Source: Rhodopirellula islandica (GTDB lineage: Bacteria > Planctomycetota > Planctomycetia > Pirellulales > Pirellulaceae). From it: a DNA stretch of 64,000 bases. The position numbers were made by a program, and so were the translations under genes. The stretch covers positions 1 to 64,000 of the forward strand of contig NZ_LECT01000052.1 of the NCBI RefSeq assembly GCF_001027925.1, read 5' to 3'. Below are positions 25,827 to 35,114 of this stretch, one piece after another. The notes below the pieces were generated by a model that saw only the letters and a list, made by a program, of their open reading frames with translations, did no database searches and had not been told where the DNA came from. Numbering within the stretch: position 1 is the first letter of the stretch; each line of letters begins with the position of its first letter.

Positions 25827-25996
25827 GGAACCGGGGTCTATCGCCCAATGGCACTTGCTTTAGAACCAATCGAGGGGATTTTGTTAGCGAAACGGCGCAA
25901 GTCGTCTGGTAAATCGTGGGTGTTTTCCGGCGTGTCACCGGACGGCTCGCGCCGTTCCGCTACAAAGTAGATCGCATTCGGCTATCGCCCAACGGC
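25827..25996. repeat. Degenerate repeat cluster between YCII and ECF42 genes
   Basis: GGGAACCGGGGTCTATCGCC (25827 on) is a decayed member of the GGGGCTAACGCCC family, and CGGCTATCGCCCAACGGCTG (25979 on) is another piece. Between them, TTAGCGAAACGGCGCAAG (about 25884) pairs with CTCGCGCCGTTCCGCTA (about 25944), a long imperfect hairpin. TTAGCGAAACGGCTC recurs alone at about 33382. No gene is seen here. Confidence 0.45.
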
Positions 25997-26026
25997 TGAT
26001 GTAGGCGTTGATTCTCGGATGCGTGA

Positions 26027-27286
26027 TCAACTGCCGAGGGCGCCTTTTAGGATTGCCAGCTTCTGACTCAAGAATCTTTGTTCCGGGGCATTCATTGCTA
26101 GCGAGAGTGCTTGTTCGAACGCTTGAATGGCGTCTTCCGGCTTGCCCATCCTTCGCAGCAATTCGCCTCGCGCGGAGTGGGCCAAGTAATGATCGCGAAG
26201 ATGGCCGGCATCGAGAATTGCTTCGATTTGCTGCAAGCCTTCCGCTGGCGTGTCTCGCATTGCAATGGCGACGGCGCGATTGAGTTCGACGACCGGCGAG
26301 GGCTGGATTCGCAGCAACACGTCGTACAGCGCAACGATCTGTGACCAGTCGGTCTCACTGGCTCGTTCGGCTTCGGCATGCACGGCCGAGATTGCTGCCT
26401 GAATCGTGTAGGTTCCAATCCGCCGAGTACGGAGCGAACTCTGCAACAACTGACTGCCTTCTTCGATCAAGTTCCGGTCCCACAAAGAACGATCTTGATC
26501 CTCCAGCAAAACGATGTCGCCGTCTTCATTCACTCGTGCGTTGCGACGCGACTCGTGCAACAACATCAACGCGAGCAAACCTGCGACTTCGGGATCGGGC
26601 AGGAGTTCCAACAACAGCCGAGCCAACCGGATGGCTTCGGCTGACAGATCGGTTCGCAGGAGTGAGTCGCCGCTCGAGGCGGAATAACCTTCGTTGAACA
26701 CCAAATAAATGACGGACAACACCGCGTCCAAACGCGAAGGCAGCTCGGACAGTGTCGGGATCGAAAATGGGATCCCCGCGTCGCGAATTTTGGCTTTGCC
26801 ACGGACGATCCGCTGAGCCAACGTGGACGGGGCGGTTAAGAACGCTCTCGCAATTTCCTCGGTCGTCATCCCACAAACTTCTCGCAAGGTCAGCGGGACC
26901 TGGACTTTTTGGTCGATCGCAGGGTGGCAGCACGCGAAGATGAGTCTCAATCGATCGTCCTGAATGTCCTGCTCGGCGACCGCATGGTTGGCGGATTCAA
27001 TTTGGTCGATTCGCCGAACCAGTTCCGGTTGCAAATCATCGAAGCGTCGTCGGCGGCGAATGCGATCGACTGCCTTGAAACGCCCCGTCGATATCAACCA
27101 AGCCGCTGGGTTGTCCGGAATTCCATCGTGGCCCCACTTCTCCATCGCGGCGGCGAAGGCGTCGTGCATCGCTTCTTCCGCCAAGTCAAAATCGCCCAAA
27201 ACCCGAACCAGCGTCGCGAAAACTTTTCTCGACTCGGTTCGGTAGATGCGATCGATTTGGTTGGAGACTGCTTGGGCGGAGCTCAT
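26027..27286 (-). CDS. ECF sigma factor, ECF42 (DGPF-associated) type
   Basis: A 419-residue protein from the ATG at 27286 (MSSAQAVSNQIDRIYRTESR). Region 2 (FATLVRVLGDFDLAEEAMHD, AWLISTGRFKAVDRIRRRRR) and region 4 (LRLIFACCHPAIDQKVQVPL, LREVCGMTTEEIARAFLTAP) give the sigma factor. The following ~230 residues are the long C-terminal extension of the ECF42 group, with LVFNEGYSASSGDSLLRTDL and TPR-like helices (YDVLLRIQPSPVVELNRAVA). ECF42 factors have no classical anti-sigma factor, and this extension is thought to control them. The neighbouring YCII and DUF1579 genes fit the known context. An earlier start at 27358 is less likely. Confidence 0.9.
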   Translation of the reverse strand: MSSAQAVSNQIDRIYRTESRKVFATLVRVLGDFDLAEEAMHDAFAAAMEKWGHDGIPDNPAAWLISTGRFKAVDRIRRRRRFDDLQPELVRRIDQIESANHAVAEQDIQDDRLRLIFACCHPAIDQKVQVPLTLREVCGMTTEEIARAFLTAPSTLAQRIVRGKAKIRDAGIPFSIPTLSELPSRLDAVLSVIYLVFNEGYSASSGDSLLRTDLSAEAIRLARLLLELLPDPEVAGLLALMLLHESRRNARVNEDGDIVLLEDQDRSLWDRNLIEEGSQLLQSSLRTRRIGTYTIQAAISAVHAEAERASETDWSQIVALYDVLLRIQPSPVVELNRAVAIAMRDTPAEGLQQIEAILDAGHLRDHYLAHSARGELLRRMGKPEDAIQAFEQALSLAMNAPEQRFLSQKLAILKGALGS

Positions 27287-27418
27287 CGGCGGCGGGACTT
27301 GCCGTCCTTCCGGTGTCACGGGGCAAAGCGATGAGCATAGTCCAAACGCGTGTTTCAACGCGAGATCGTCCGCGGGCTTGAAACCTCATCGCAGCCAGTT
27401 GTTTCCTAGAAGATTCGA

Positions 27419-27661
27419 CTACGGGTTGGTCTCAACTGGTTCGCGATCGATGCTGGCGTCGATATTTCCTGCCGCACGGTCGATTGCGTTGGCGGCACCG
27501 TCAGCAGCATCTTTGGTTGTCTCGACGAGGGACGATGTGTCTTGCTTCATTTTATCCGTGTCGACTCGAACCGATGGATCGCCATCGTCCGATGTGAATC
27601 GCAACCAACCAACGACCGCCATCAGCAGAACGATTGCGACAACGAAAATGAGGGCACGCAT
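27419..27661 (-). CDS. Small single-pass membrane protein
   Basis: An 80-residue protein from the ATG at 27661, with one N-terminal membrane helix (MRALIFVVAIVLLMAVVGWL) and an acidic, Ala-rich tail (SLVETTKDAADGAANAIDRA) that is probably helical and periplasmic. The weak SD-like AGAGAAA precedes the start. A longer frame to 27880 adds 73 residues without features. No family is recognised. It lies between the ECF42 gene and the divergent GH13 gene. Confidence 0.55.
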   Translation of the reverse strand: MRALIFVVAIVLLMAVVGWLRFTSDDGDPSVRVDTDKMKQDTSSLVETTKDAADGAANAIDRAAGNIDASIDREPVETNP

Positions 27662-27977
27662 GGGATTTCTCTTGGTGAGGTAGGATGGCTGGCCCGCCGA
27701 GGCTTTCTCGGTGGCCGATTTTGATTCAGTTTGGAGTGCGACGTGACGACGGACCGCCACGCTCGAGGTTCGATGCCAATGCAAGCGGCATACCAGCATC
27801 CGAATCCGCGGATGCGATCGATTCCGTTCCGAGGAAGTGACGCGGTTGCGAAGACGTGGCACGAGAATTGCCATCTCCAATCCGGCTCGAGAAAATTGGC
27901 TCCGGTTGAGTCGTGCGATGTTTGATTCGCTGCACCGGACAGTTGCTCAGCGTTTGATCGTCATTGAAGGGCGTGAG

Positions 27978-29804
27978 ATGGGACAGACTGCGTTGTTGGA
28001 TGGAATGGAAGATAAGGCGGCTGAACCGTCGCAAGTCACCAAGTCAGGAATGGGGGCCATCGTTCACGACGACGGAGTTGCCTTCCGAGTTTGGGCACCC
28101 AACGCGGATCGCGTGAGCGTGATCGGTACATTCAACGACTGGCAATCAGAAGCCACGCCGCTGAAGCGAGAAGAGCACGGGACTTGGTACGTCGACGTTG
28201 CCAAGGCGAAAGCGGGTGACGAATATAAATACAGAATCACCCGAGGCGACAAATCCTTTGATCGCATTGACCCGTACGCCCGCGAAGTCACCAACTCCAT
28301 CGGCAACGCGGTCGTCTACAAAGACACATTCGATTGGAAGCATCCGACCTTTCACCGGCCAGCACAGAATGAGTTGGTGATCTACGAGATGCACATCGGA
28401 ACGTTTCATCGAGACGATCCCGATCAACCGGGGACGTTCTCCGATGCGGTTGCGAAGTTCAAGCATCTCAAAGAGCTTGGAATCAACGCGATCCAGATCA
28501 TGCCAGTCGCCGAGTTCGCTGGCGATTTGTCGTGGGGATACAACCCAGCGCACATCTTCGCGGTTGAGCAGGCTTATGGTGGTCCGGACGCGTTGAAAGC
28601 GTTTGTCGACGCAGCACATCAAGCTGGTTTTGCGGTGATCATCGACGTCGTCTACAACCACTTTGGCCCCAGCGATTTGGATTTGTGGCAGTTCGACGGT
28701 TGGAGTGAGAACGACAAGGGCGGCATCTACTTCTATCAAGACCATCGCTCCAACACGCCTTGGGGCGACACGCGACCCGACTACGGTCGCGGCGAAGTTC
28801 GCCAGTTCATCCACGACAACGCAATGATGTGGATGCGGGAATACCATGCTGATGGTTTGCGGTATGACATGACCGCCTACATTCGCACGGTCTCCGGTAT
28901 CGGCAACGACGACATCGCGGAAGGCTGGGGATTGATGCAGTGGATCAACCGCGATTTGCGAAACGAGTTCCCGGGGTGTTACTTGATCGCGGAAGATTTG
29001 CAGACCAACAACTGGTTGACCAAGACGGAAGATCAAGGCGGTGCGGGCTTCACAACCCAGTGGGACGCGGCCTTTGTCCACCCGATCCGTACCGCGGTGC
29101 AAGAAATCGACGATGCACATCGAGACATGTGGGCGGTGCGAGACGCGTTGTGTCATCGATACAACGGCGACGCTTTCCAACGAGTCGTGTACAGCGAATC
29201 GCATGATGAAGTCGCCAACGGCAAGTCTCGCGTTCCCAGCGAGATCGATGCGGAGGATCCTGAAAGCCGGTTTGCAAAGAAACGAACAATCCTGGCAGCG
29301 GCTTTGGCGCTAACTGCACCGGGAGTTCCGATGTTGTTTCAAGGCCAAGAGATGTTGGAAGACGACTGGTTCGAAGACACAGATCCGCTCGAGTGGGAAC
29401 GGACTCGCCGCCTTCGAGGAATCAAACGTCTGTTCCGTGATCTCATTCAATTGCGATTGAACAAAGACGGTTTTTCAAAAGGATTGACGGGGCAACACAT
29501 CGTGATGCATCACGTCAATGAAAATGACAAGGTCGTCGCGTTCGTGCGGCGGGCTGAGGATCCTCAAGACGACGTTTTGGTGCTGGCCAACTTTGCCAAT
29601 CGTTCTTGGGATCAATACGAAATCGGTTTTCCCGATTCAGGCGATTGGCAATTGAAACTGAACACCGATTGGTCGGGCTACGATCAAGACTTCGACGATC
29701 ACCCGGTTGAACATGTCGATGCGACGGACCAACCGTACGACGGTTTGGCAGCGAGAGCCGAAGTTTCGTTCGGTGCCTACGCGGTTTTGATCTACACGCG
29801 CTGA
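27978..29804 (+). CDS. GH13 alpha-glucan branching-type enzyme
   Basis: A 608-residue enzyme if it begins at the ATG at 27978, seven bases after GAAGGG; a GTG at 27837 would add 47 residues. An N-terminal CBM48/early-set domain (VAFRVWAPNADRVSVIGTFN, about 34-110) precedes the GH13 barrel. Catalytic residues by motif: nucleophile D297 in ADGLRYDMTA, acid/base E339 in CYLIAEDLQ, and D410 in VVYSESHDEVANG. The IDVVYNHFGPSD loop is also present. The family is the branching-enzyme/trehalohydrolase side of GH13. Domain order fits a 1,4-alpha-glucan branching enzyme (GlgB-like), though it is shorter than classical GlgB (~730), so the exact reaction is uncertain. There is no signal peptide; it acts in the cytoplasm. 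Confidence 0.85.
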   Translation: MGQTALLDGMEDKAAEPSQVTKSGMGAIVHDDGVAFRVWAPNADRVSVIGTFNDWQSEATPLKREEHGTWYVDVAKAKAGDEYKYRITRGDKSFDRIDPYAREVTNSIGNAVVYKDTFDWKHPTFHRPAQNELVIYEMHIGTFHRDDPDQPGTFSDAVAKFKHLKELGINAIQIMPVAEFAGDLSWGYNPAHIFAVEQAYGGPDALKAFVDAAHQAGFAVIIDVVYNHFGPSDLDLWQFDGWSENDKGGIYFYQDHRSNTPWGDTRPDYGRGEVRQFIHDNAMMWMREYHADGLRYDMTAYIRTVSGIGNDDIAEGWGLMQWINRDLRNEFPGCYLIAEDLQTNNWLTKTEDQGGAGFTTQWDAAFVHPIRTAVQEIDDAHRDMWAVRDALCHRYNGDAFQRVVYSESHDEVANGKSRVPSEIDAEDPESRFAKKRTILAAALALTAPGVPMLFQGQEMLEDDWFEDTDPLEWERTRRLRGIKRLFRDLIQLRLNKDGFSKGLTGQHIVMHHVNENDKVVAFVRRAEDPQDDVLVLANFANRSWDQYEIGFPDSGDWQLKLNTDWSGYDQDFDDHPVEHVDATDQPYDGLAARAEVSFGAYAVLIYTR

Positions 29805-29995
29805 GCCATCCCGGCAGATCGGCTTCGTGCCGCGTTTTCTGGCGTCGTGTCTGGTTGGGTTTCTGAACCAGGAACCTTTCACGAAGAATTGAAATTTCGG
29901 GGAAGGTTGAGGGGCATTGAGGGACGTGGTTCAGGCGGACGCGAGGGAAAGGGCCCTTGCAGGGACGCTGGGTGGTGCCTCGCTCACCGGCTTGT

Positions 29996-30092
29996 CGATT
30001 GAGTCGTCAATGTAGGATGGGCACTCTTGCCCCGTCACAGTTGCGGATGTCGGCCAAGAGTGGCCAACCGACAGCAACATCGACAACCCGTC
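29996..30092. repeat. Dispersed repeat (GATGGGCACTCTTGCCC family), copy 1
   Basis: TGTAGGATGGGCACTCTTGC starts at 30011 and CGGCCAAGAGTGGCCAACCG follows at about 30051. CACTCTTG and CAAGAGTG form the two arms of a hairpin. The same sequence opens both copies of the long repeat at 41050 and 41640. The 519-base gap 29805-30323 between the GH13 gene and the tRNA holds nothing else I can support. Confidence 0.6.
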
Positions 30093-30323
30093 ACGCTACG
30101 GATTTCCATTGTCGGGCTTGCTGGAACGGGGGGAAACCGCTGACGTTGCCCAAAATGGGGAGCGTCGATAGACTGTCGCTGCACGGCCCGAACACACCAT
30201 TCGGGCCGTGTTCCGCCTTGCCAACTCGACCATGGTTTCACTCCATCTGTCGCGTTGGTTTGCATTCGCTGGCTCCTTTTGCCAAGCCGAACGCTGTGCC
30301 CATCCAACGCACAAGCCGCACTC

Positions 30324-30397
<74 letters not shown>

Positions 30398-30695
30398 CTT
30401 CTTGCGTTTGGATTTCTCTGCCTCCGTGGTGCCATGGCGGCTCGCCCGACGCTTCTGATCTGGCTCTCACGACCATTCCAGACCGCAAAATCGGAATTTG
30501 TTCCTTGGCGATCCTGGCACCTCAGGTCTCCCCGAACAGGATTCCTTTCTCCTCTCTTGAGAGGGGAACGTAGGTTTGCGTGCGACCGCAGAACTGCGGG
30601 TCAGCCTGTCATCCGTGGATGATTCGCGTTCGACGTTTTCTTGGCGAACCGGTCCCGCGTGAATCGAGACACTCAATGGAAAGCGCACCCAATCC

Positions 30696-31088
30696 TTGCC
30701 AGTTCGCAAAACGACCATCCTCGCCGCAACTCACCAAACACTGAAAAACATCGCGGTCGAGAGTTTGATTGCTTCTTGGTTGATGCACGATGGCTGGCAG
30801 GTTTTCAGGCCGATGCTGGACCATGCGCACAAAACAGATCTATTGATTTCAGACGGCCCCCATTTCCATCGCATTCAAGTGAAAACGTTCGAGAAAAAAA
30901 AGGGACAGGAATTCACCAACTGCTGGTCTCCTTGCCCGGTCGATTACGTCGTCTTCATGGTTCGCAATGGCAACTGGGGCGTGATCACGCCCGGCTTCAC
31001 TGAAAAGCGAAGGCCGATCGATCACAAGGAACACCGCAAATTCGAGAAGAAGAAGCGTGACTTCTTGTGTGCGTTTCATCAGATCTGA
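30696..31088 (+). CDS. Small PD-(D/E)XK-like nuclease-fold protein
   Basis: A 130-residue protein whose frame begins at a TTG at 30696; the true start is uncertain. The core HQTLKNIAVESLIASWLMHD then GWQVFRPMLDHAHKTDLLI then FHRIQVKTFE has the helix-E / D / QxK order of PD-(D/E)XK nucleases (E in VES, D in KTDLL, Q-V-K). The following DYVVFMVRNGNWGVITPG strand fits the same family (PF11645-like). Such proteins include intron-type homing endonucleases and repair or restriction nucleases. It stands 298 bases downstream of tRNA-Arg with no methylase or other partner. Confidence 0.6.
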   Translation: MPVRKTTILAATHQTLKNIAVESLIASWLMHDGWQVFRPMLDHAHKTDLLISDGPHFHRIQVKTFEKKKGQEFTNCWSPCPVDYVVFMVRNGNWGVITPGFTEKRRPIDHKEHRKFEKKKRDFLCAFHQI

Positions 31089-31246
31089 CCGGATGGGGGC
31101 GATCTGGTTGTGAAGGTTGTTTTCGATGCCTGGCGCCATTCGAGTTTCCACAGGCAGTGGCCCCGTCGAATCGCCAGAAGGCTCCCTGCCCGAAACCCCG
31201 AGATTGACTAGCATGGTGCACCGAGAGTTGTTCACGGGAATCCAAA

Positions 31247-32482
31247 ATGACGCCCGTTGCCAGTCAAATCCATTGCCCTCCAAAGATATTTATCGTGCCG
31301 TACACCCGATTTTTCATCTGCTCCGTCTTTGCGTTACTCGCCGGAATTCCAATGAATGGAATGGCCCACGAAGGTCACGACCATGGCGATGCCGCCGAGA
31401 CATCCACGGAATCCGCCGCTGCGTTTGACCCAACCGCTCCAACGAACAAGTTCCAAGCGAACGGCAAAACGTATCGTTGGGAACACCGGGCTGATCTTGG
31501 CAAGCAATCCGAAGACATGTTCAACGCCGCAAAAGGCGGTCTGCACAACAACGCCGACCGGGATTTGCTGACGGGTGAGATCGTGACCGTGGTTGCCAAG
31601 CACGGGCTGGTGACGCTTGATCCCAAGTTGAAAGAATGGACTTTGGTCGACGACCAAGACGCAGTGTTCTCCGGCGGCATGAACGCTCACGGAACCGATT
31701 GTTTCGTACTGGACGGCGAATCGCACTGGGCGTTCGCATCGACGAACACCCAACAAGTGTTCGTGACCAAACGCGGGAAAGTTCTTGCGACTCTGTCTCA
31801 GCCCAAGGGAGACGAATTCGACAACCCAACCGTCAACGAATACTTCCAGGCTGGCGGACGATTCACTCCTTGTGATGTGGTCTTTCTACCTGAAGCCAAG
31901 CGTTTGGTGGTTGTCATCGGATACGCTCCCGGCGACTTTGCGTTGTCAGCCGAATTGGTGGACGGCCAGTGGCAATGGGGCGGCCCGGCATGGGGCGGAC
32001 GAGAAGGCAACGGTGGCATGCTGAACACCGGCCATGGTGTGCAAATTGCCACCGAAGGCGGGCGTGAAATCGTTGAAATTGCTTCTCGTTCTCACGGACG
32101 CATTTTCTCGTTCACACCCAATGGAGCACAAATCCGAACACCGGGTGCTGACAAGGATTACTTCATCCAACTGCCCAAGGGTTCGAACCCTTGCAACCTC
32201 TTCAATGTGGGCGACAACATGTTTTTGCCGCTGTTGAACTCACTGCCCAAGACCAATGGATCGGCGCCCGTGTTGGTGTTGGAAAACGGCAAACCAGCCG
32301 GTGCCCTGGTGCCCGCGACCTACGACACATTGAACTTGATGCAGCACATGCACGGATTTTGCCCTGTCGAAATCGATGGCAAACTGTTCGGCATTGTCTT
32401 GTCATGGCGTAACGGTGGCGAGAATGCAAATGGCAAACCCAACGACGGTCAAATCGCGATTTTCGAAGCCGTCGAAGAGTAA
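31247..32482 (+). CDS. Secreted hypothetical protein with His-rich N-terminus
   Basis: A frame of 411 residues. A signal peptide (RFFICSVFALLAGIPMNGMA) is followed by a short His/Asp cluster (HEGHDHGDAAE) that looks metal-binding. The start may be the ATG at 31247 or a GTG shortly before PYTRFF. The rest has several short repeats with a propeller flavour (EIVTVVAKHGLVTLDPKLKE, WAFASTNTQQVFVTKRGKVL, DKDYFIQLPKGSNPCNLFNV), but no family is certain. Such HxxHDH stretches are found in zinc-handling proteins. The neighbour 61 bases downstream is a small membrane protein. Confidence 0.6.
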   Translation: MTPVASQIHCPPKIFIVPYTRFFICSVFALLAGIPMNGMAHEGHDHGDAAETSTESAAAFDPTAPTNKFQANGKTYRWEHRADLGKQSEDMFNAAKGGLHNNADRDLLTGEIVTVVAKHGLVTLDPKLKEWTLVDDQDAVFSGGMNAHGTDCFVLDGESHWAFASTNTQQVFVTKRGKVLATLSQPKGDEFDNPTVNEYFQAGGRFTPCDVVFLPEAKRLVVVIGYAPGDFALSAELVDGQWQWGGPAWGGREGNGGMLNTGHGVQIATEGGREIVEIASRSHGRIFSFTPNGAQIRTPGADKDYFIQLPKGSNPCNLFNVGDNMFLPLLNSLPKTNGSAPVLVLENGKPAGALVPATYDTLNLMQHMHGFCPVEIDGKLFGIVLSWRNGGENANGKPNDGQIAIFEAVEE

Positions 32483-32543
32483 GTCTGTCCTCTTAGCAGT
32501 GGACGTTTTCGTATCGCAGTCGCGGATTTGATGGATCGATGTC

Positions 32544-32897
32544 ATGACCAGCTACCAACCGTTTTTGATCTGGTTGCTGTTTGCGTTGATCTCAATTCCG
32601 CTGGCGGGGGTGGCTTGGAGTACTCGGAAGCAGTCGCGTGAACTGATGGCGACGACCGACTTCACTCCCAAGACAACTTACGAAGGTCCGTTGGTCGAAG
32701 ATGATGATGGGACCCGTTCGCAAACCCTCACCGTATCGACGGTGACGTCGGTTTCGGCCTGGCAAGTCGTTCGGCTGGGGCCGTTCGCCATCGTGGTGCA
32801 CGCCCGGGAGTGGGCGGCCAATGCGGTTCTGCTGGCGATCGTTCTGATGGGAATTGGTTTGGCTGGGTTGCTGCACTTCCCCACCCAATCCCCCTAG
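32544..32897 (+). CDS. Small two-helix membrane protein, stop inside a MITE-like element
   Basis: A 117-residue protein with hydrophobic segments near residues 6-25 (FLIWLLFALISIPLAGVAWS) and 92-110 (AVLLAIVLMGIGLAGLLHF), joined by a polar middle. No family is recognised. The ATG at 32544 follows the previous gene by 61 bases. The stop TAG (32895-32897) is the first three bases of a MITE-like element, so the C-terminus may have been trimmed by the insertion, or the element landed exactly at the stop. Confidence 0.5.
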   Translation: MTSYQPFLIWLLFALISIPLAGVAWSTRKQSRELMATTDFTPKTTYEGPLVEDDDGTRSQTLTVSTVTSVSAWQVVRLGPFAIVVHAREWAANAVLLAIVLMGIGLAGLLHFPTQSP

Positions 32898-33036
32898 TGG
32901 TCTGTCACGACTTGTTTTTAGGGTAGTGAACGAGCTTTTAGGCTAGTGGACGAGGCCACGAGTCCCGAACTGGCGTCAAATCCAAGGACTCGTGGCCTCG
33001 TCCACTACGATCAACCCTCACTTTTAGCTGTGACAG
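32895..33036. mobile_element. MITE-like hairpin element, copy 4, with internal partial duplication
   Basis: The same family as at 5692, but the left arm is duplicated in part (TAGGGTAGTGAACGAG then TAGGCTAGTGGACGAG), and the right end stops at TGTGACAG, lacking ACCACTA. The longer form and missing end suggest a decayed or rearranged copy. The fifth copy lies 206 bases further on. Confidence 0.7.
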
Positions 33037-33182
33037 CTTTCCGAAGCGGCCAGCGCCCAAAATCTCGAGTGATCCAGCCTGACAAGGAAGCGTCAGTCAG
33101 CAAGCGTCCGGCATAGAGCAGGTCAGCAAGAGTCTTTCGGCATTTGAGATATTTTGGTACGCGTTGTGGCTCCCACGTACAA

Positions 33183-33213
33183 CCGGGGCTAACGCCCAAA
33201 CGGCTCACATGAT
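33183..33213. repeat. Dispersed repeat (GGGGCTAACGCCC family), copy 3
   Basis: AACCGGGGCTAACGCCCAAA followed by CGGCTCACATG. The similarity to the copy at 39309 continues downstream (GATCATTCCTGCCG), so the unit is longer than its core. It lies between two MITE-like copies in the 523-base gap 32898-33420, which holds no gene. Confidence 0.65.
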
Positions 33214-33242
33214 TATGCCCGATCATTCCTGCCGTCCGGCAC

Positions 33243-33372
33243 TAGTGTTCTGTCAAGACTTGTTTTTAGGGTAGTGGGACGAGGCCACGAGTCCTGAACT
33301 GGCGTCAAATTCAAGGACTCGTGGCCTCGTCCACTACGATCAACCCTCACTTTTAGCTGTGACAGACCACTA
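33243..33372. mobile_element. MITE-like hairpin element, copy 5
   Basis: A full element: left TAGTGTTCTGTCA, right TGTGACAGACCACTA, with the 22-base internal inverted repeat intact apart from one extra G (AGTGGGACGAGG). The ends are bounded by TA. It sits 48 bases before the lipoprotein gene at 33421. Confidence 0.75.
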
Positions 33373-33420
33373 GGATCATGTTTTAGCGAAACGGCTCCCA
33401 CCTTCCCCTTGGATGTTCTC

Positions 33421-33873
33421 ATGCAAAGAAGACACTTCCTTTCGATCTCTGCCATGACGGCCGCTGCCTCGGTGACCGGTTGTGGTTCAGGCGAGGTGAC
33501 GAAGCCGATTGTCGCTTCAGCGGAGCGTGTGGCATCGGAGGTCGAAGAAGCCGTCGAAGAAACTTCGACCGAAAACTTGGAACGCTATCGCGTTGCCTTG
33601 CGAGGCTACGAAATCGTGTCGGGAATGATTGGCCCACGAGTGTTCTTCTTGCCATATCCTGGGATGCGAATTCTTTCCGTGGTGATCGTGGCCACCACGG
33701 TTTCTGCGAAGTTGGCGATCAAGTACATCGACACCGAATTGATTCAGCGACAGTTTGAAGAAGAGCTGACCGACGAAGAACGCTCGCTGGTCGAGTCCGA
33801 TGGCCACGTCCGATTTGAAACTGAAAGCGGTGTCTCAGAGACGGTCATGCTGGGACCGAGCGAGTACGTCTGA
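33421..33873 (+). CDS. Putative lipoprotein
   Basis: A 150-residue protein from the ATG at 33421. The N-terminus has a twin-arginine-like pair and a lipobox (MQRRHFLSISAMTAAASVTG then C21), so it is probably a Tat- or Sec-exported lipoprotein. A Glu-rich segment follows (ASEVEEAVEETSTENLERYR), then a hydrophobic stretch (MRILSVVIVATTVSAKLAIK, about 80-100) and an acidic tail. No family is recognised. The next two plus-strand genes also encode small membrane proteins, with gaps of 51 and 146 bases. Confidence 0.5.
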   Translation: MQRRHFLSISAMTAAASVTGCGSGEVTKPIVASAERVASEVEEAVEETSTENLERYRVALRGYEIVSGMIGPRVFFLPYPGMRILSVVIVATTVSAKLAIKYIDTELIQRQFEEELTDEERSLVESDGHVRFETESGVSETVMLGPSEYV

Positions 33874-33924
33874 GTTCCATTCATCGACCACCGGAAATCC
33901 CTGAGCTCAGCATCGGAGCCAATC

Positions 33925-34221
33925 TTGAAAGCCCCCCGCCCCACCATCACTCTCTGGTTCAATGTTCTGCTGATTTTGTACTCGGCGGGGACGGGGTTCA
34001 TCACGTTCGCGTTTTCGGACAAAGCCCAGAACGTTCCCATCCAAGGCTTGGTGCTCACATCGTTGATCGATTTTGTTCGCTACCTGATCATGATGTTCAT
34101 TTCCGCATGGTTCATTCGCGAATTCTGGAATCGCTTGGTCGCGGATTTGTTCACCGTGCGTCTGATCGCCTATCGCGAGGCCATCACCATGGTCGTCCTC
34201 TTGGGTTTGTTCGGTTTGTGA
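33925..34221 (+). CDS. Small integral membrane protein
   Basis: A 98-residue protein starting with TTG at 33925. Three hydrophobic segments can be seen (LWFNVLLILYSAGTGFITFA, LVLTSLIDFVRYLIMMFISA, AITMVVLLGLFGL). Charged residues between them (FIREFWNRLVADLFTVR) suggest cytoplasmic loops. No family is recognised, and no other start in this frame gives a better N-terminus. Confidence 0.45.
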   Translation: MKAPRPTITLWFNVLLILYSAGTGFITFAFSDKAQNVPIQGLVLTSLIDFVRYLIMMFISAWFIREFWNRLVADLFTVRLIAYREAITMVVLLGLFGL

Positions 34222-34367
34222 TCGAACATCAATGCATTGACGACGGGCAATTTGACTCGTCCCAGTCGGGGCAATAAGATCCTGTGATCGCTTCCCTTTC
34301 GTGACCATGGTCGACGAAGTGCCTTCGGCGAACTTTCCAGTCCATTTGTTTGTTGGAGAATTCAGCC

Positions 34368-34874
34368 ATGCACCTTTCTGTCGGTATCCCTGAGCTCATC
34401 GTGCCCTTCGTTCTCGGGCTTCTTTCACTGCTTTTGCGGTGGCGTCGGAGCAAGCATCTGCAAACGGCGGCGATTGCCTTTGCCTGTTCCTGCGGTGCGA
34501 CCTTGCTATCGCCCGCGGACCTCGCATCAACGTTGATCTTCACCATCGCGTTCTTTCTGTGTTTCCAACTTGGCACGCGTTCCAAGCATCCGGTGAAGAC
34601 AGACGAGACGATGGAAAAGGACGTCGACCAATCACAATCGAGCTGGACGAATCCGCTTCGATTGGGAGCCGTGGTGGCTGCTCTTGGAGTCGCCGTCTTC
34701 GCATTCGGACAAATGCAACTCTGGCAGCAGGCGACCGAACCGCTGGCCCATCACGTTTTCCGAGCATGGGCAACCAGTTGGATTGGAACCATGCTGCTTG
34801 TACTGTCAGCTACTTGGTGGGGCTACCATTTCGCGAACCGACAAGTGCTGGGTAAGAAGGACGTCTCCAGTTGA
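34368..34874 (+). CDS. Integral membrane protein of unknown function
   Basis: A 168-residue protein from the ATG at 34368 (MHLSVGIPELIVPFVLGLLS). Four hydrophobic segments lie near residues 8-23, 34-63, 96-115 and 135-152, with a charged loop (RSKHPVKTDETMEKDVDQSQ) in the middle. The ATG 18 bases earlier is possible. No family is recognised. Confidence 0.5.
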   Translation: MHLSVGIPELIVPFVLGLLSLLLRWRRSKHLQTAAIAFACSCGATLLSPADLASTLIFTIAFFLCFQLGTRSKHPVKTDETMEKDVDQSQSSWTNPLRLGAVVAALGVAVFAFGQMQLWQQATEPLAHHVFRAWATSWIGTMLLVLSATWWGYHFANRQVLGKKDVSS

Positions 34875-35114
34875 CCGAAATGGGAAACGCGTGAGAAACG
34901 AATGACGCAATGGACGAGGCGACGAGCTGTTGATTGCTCGCAGTTCTTTTACGCCGGAGGCGTTGCAGCAGGTAGCCGGCGGTCGAGCGAAGCGAACACC
35001 GCCGGAGACGCGGTGAAAGACTCCCTGGCCGACCCCGAAGGTGGTCGCACATCGGCCAGATTGAATTCTGCGACGCCCTATCGGGGTCGAAACGCGATGG
35101 TGTCTTCCCATGAT

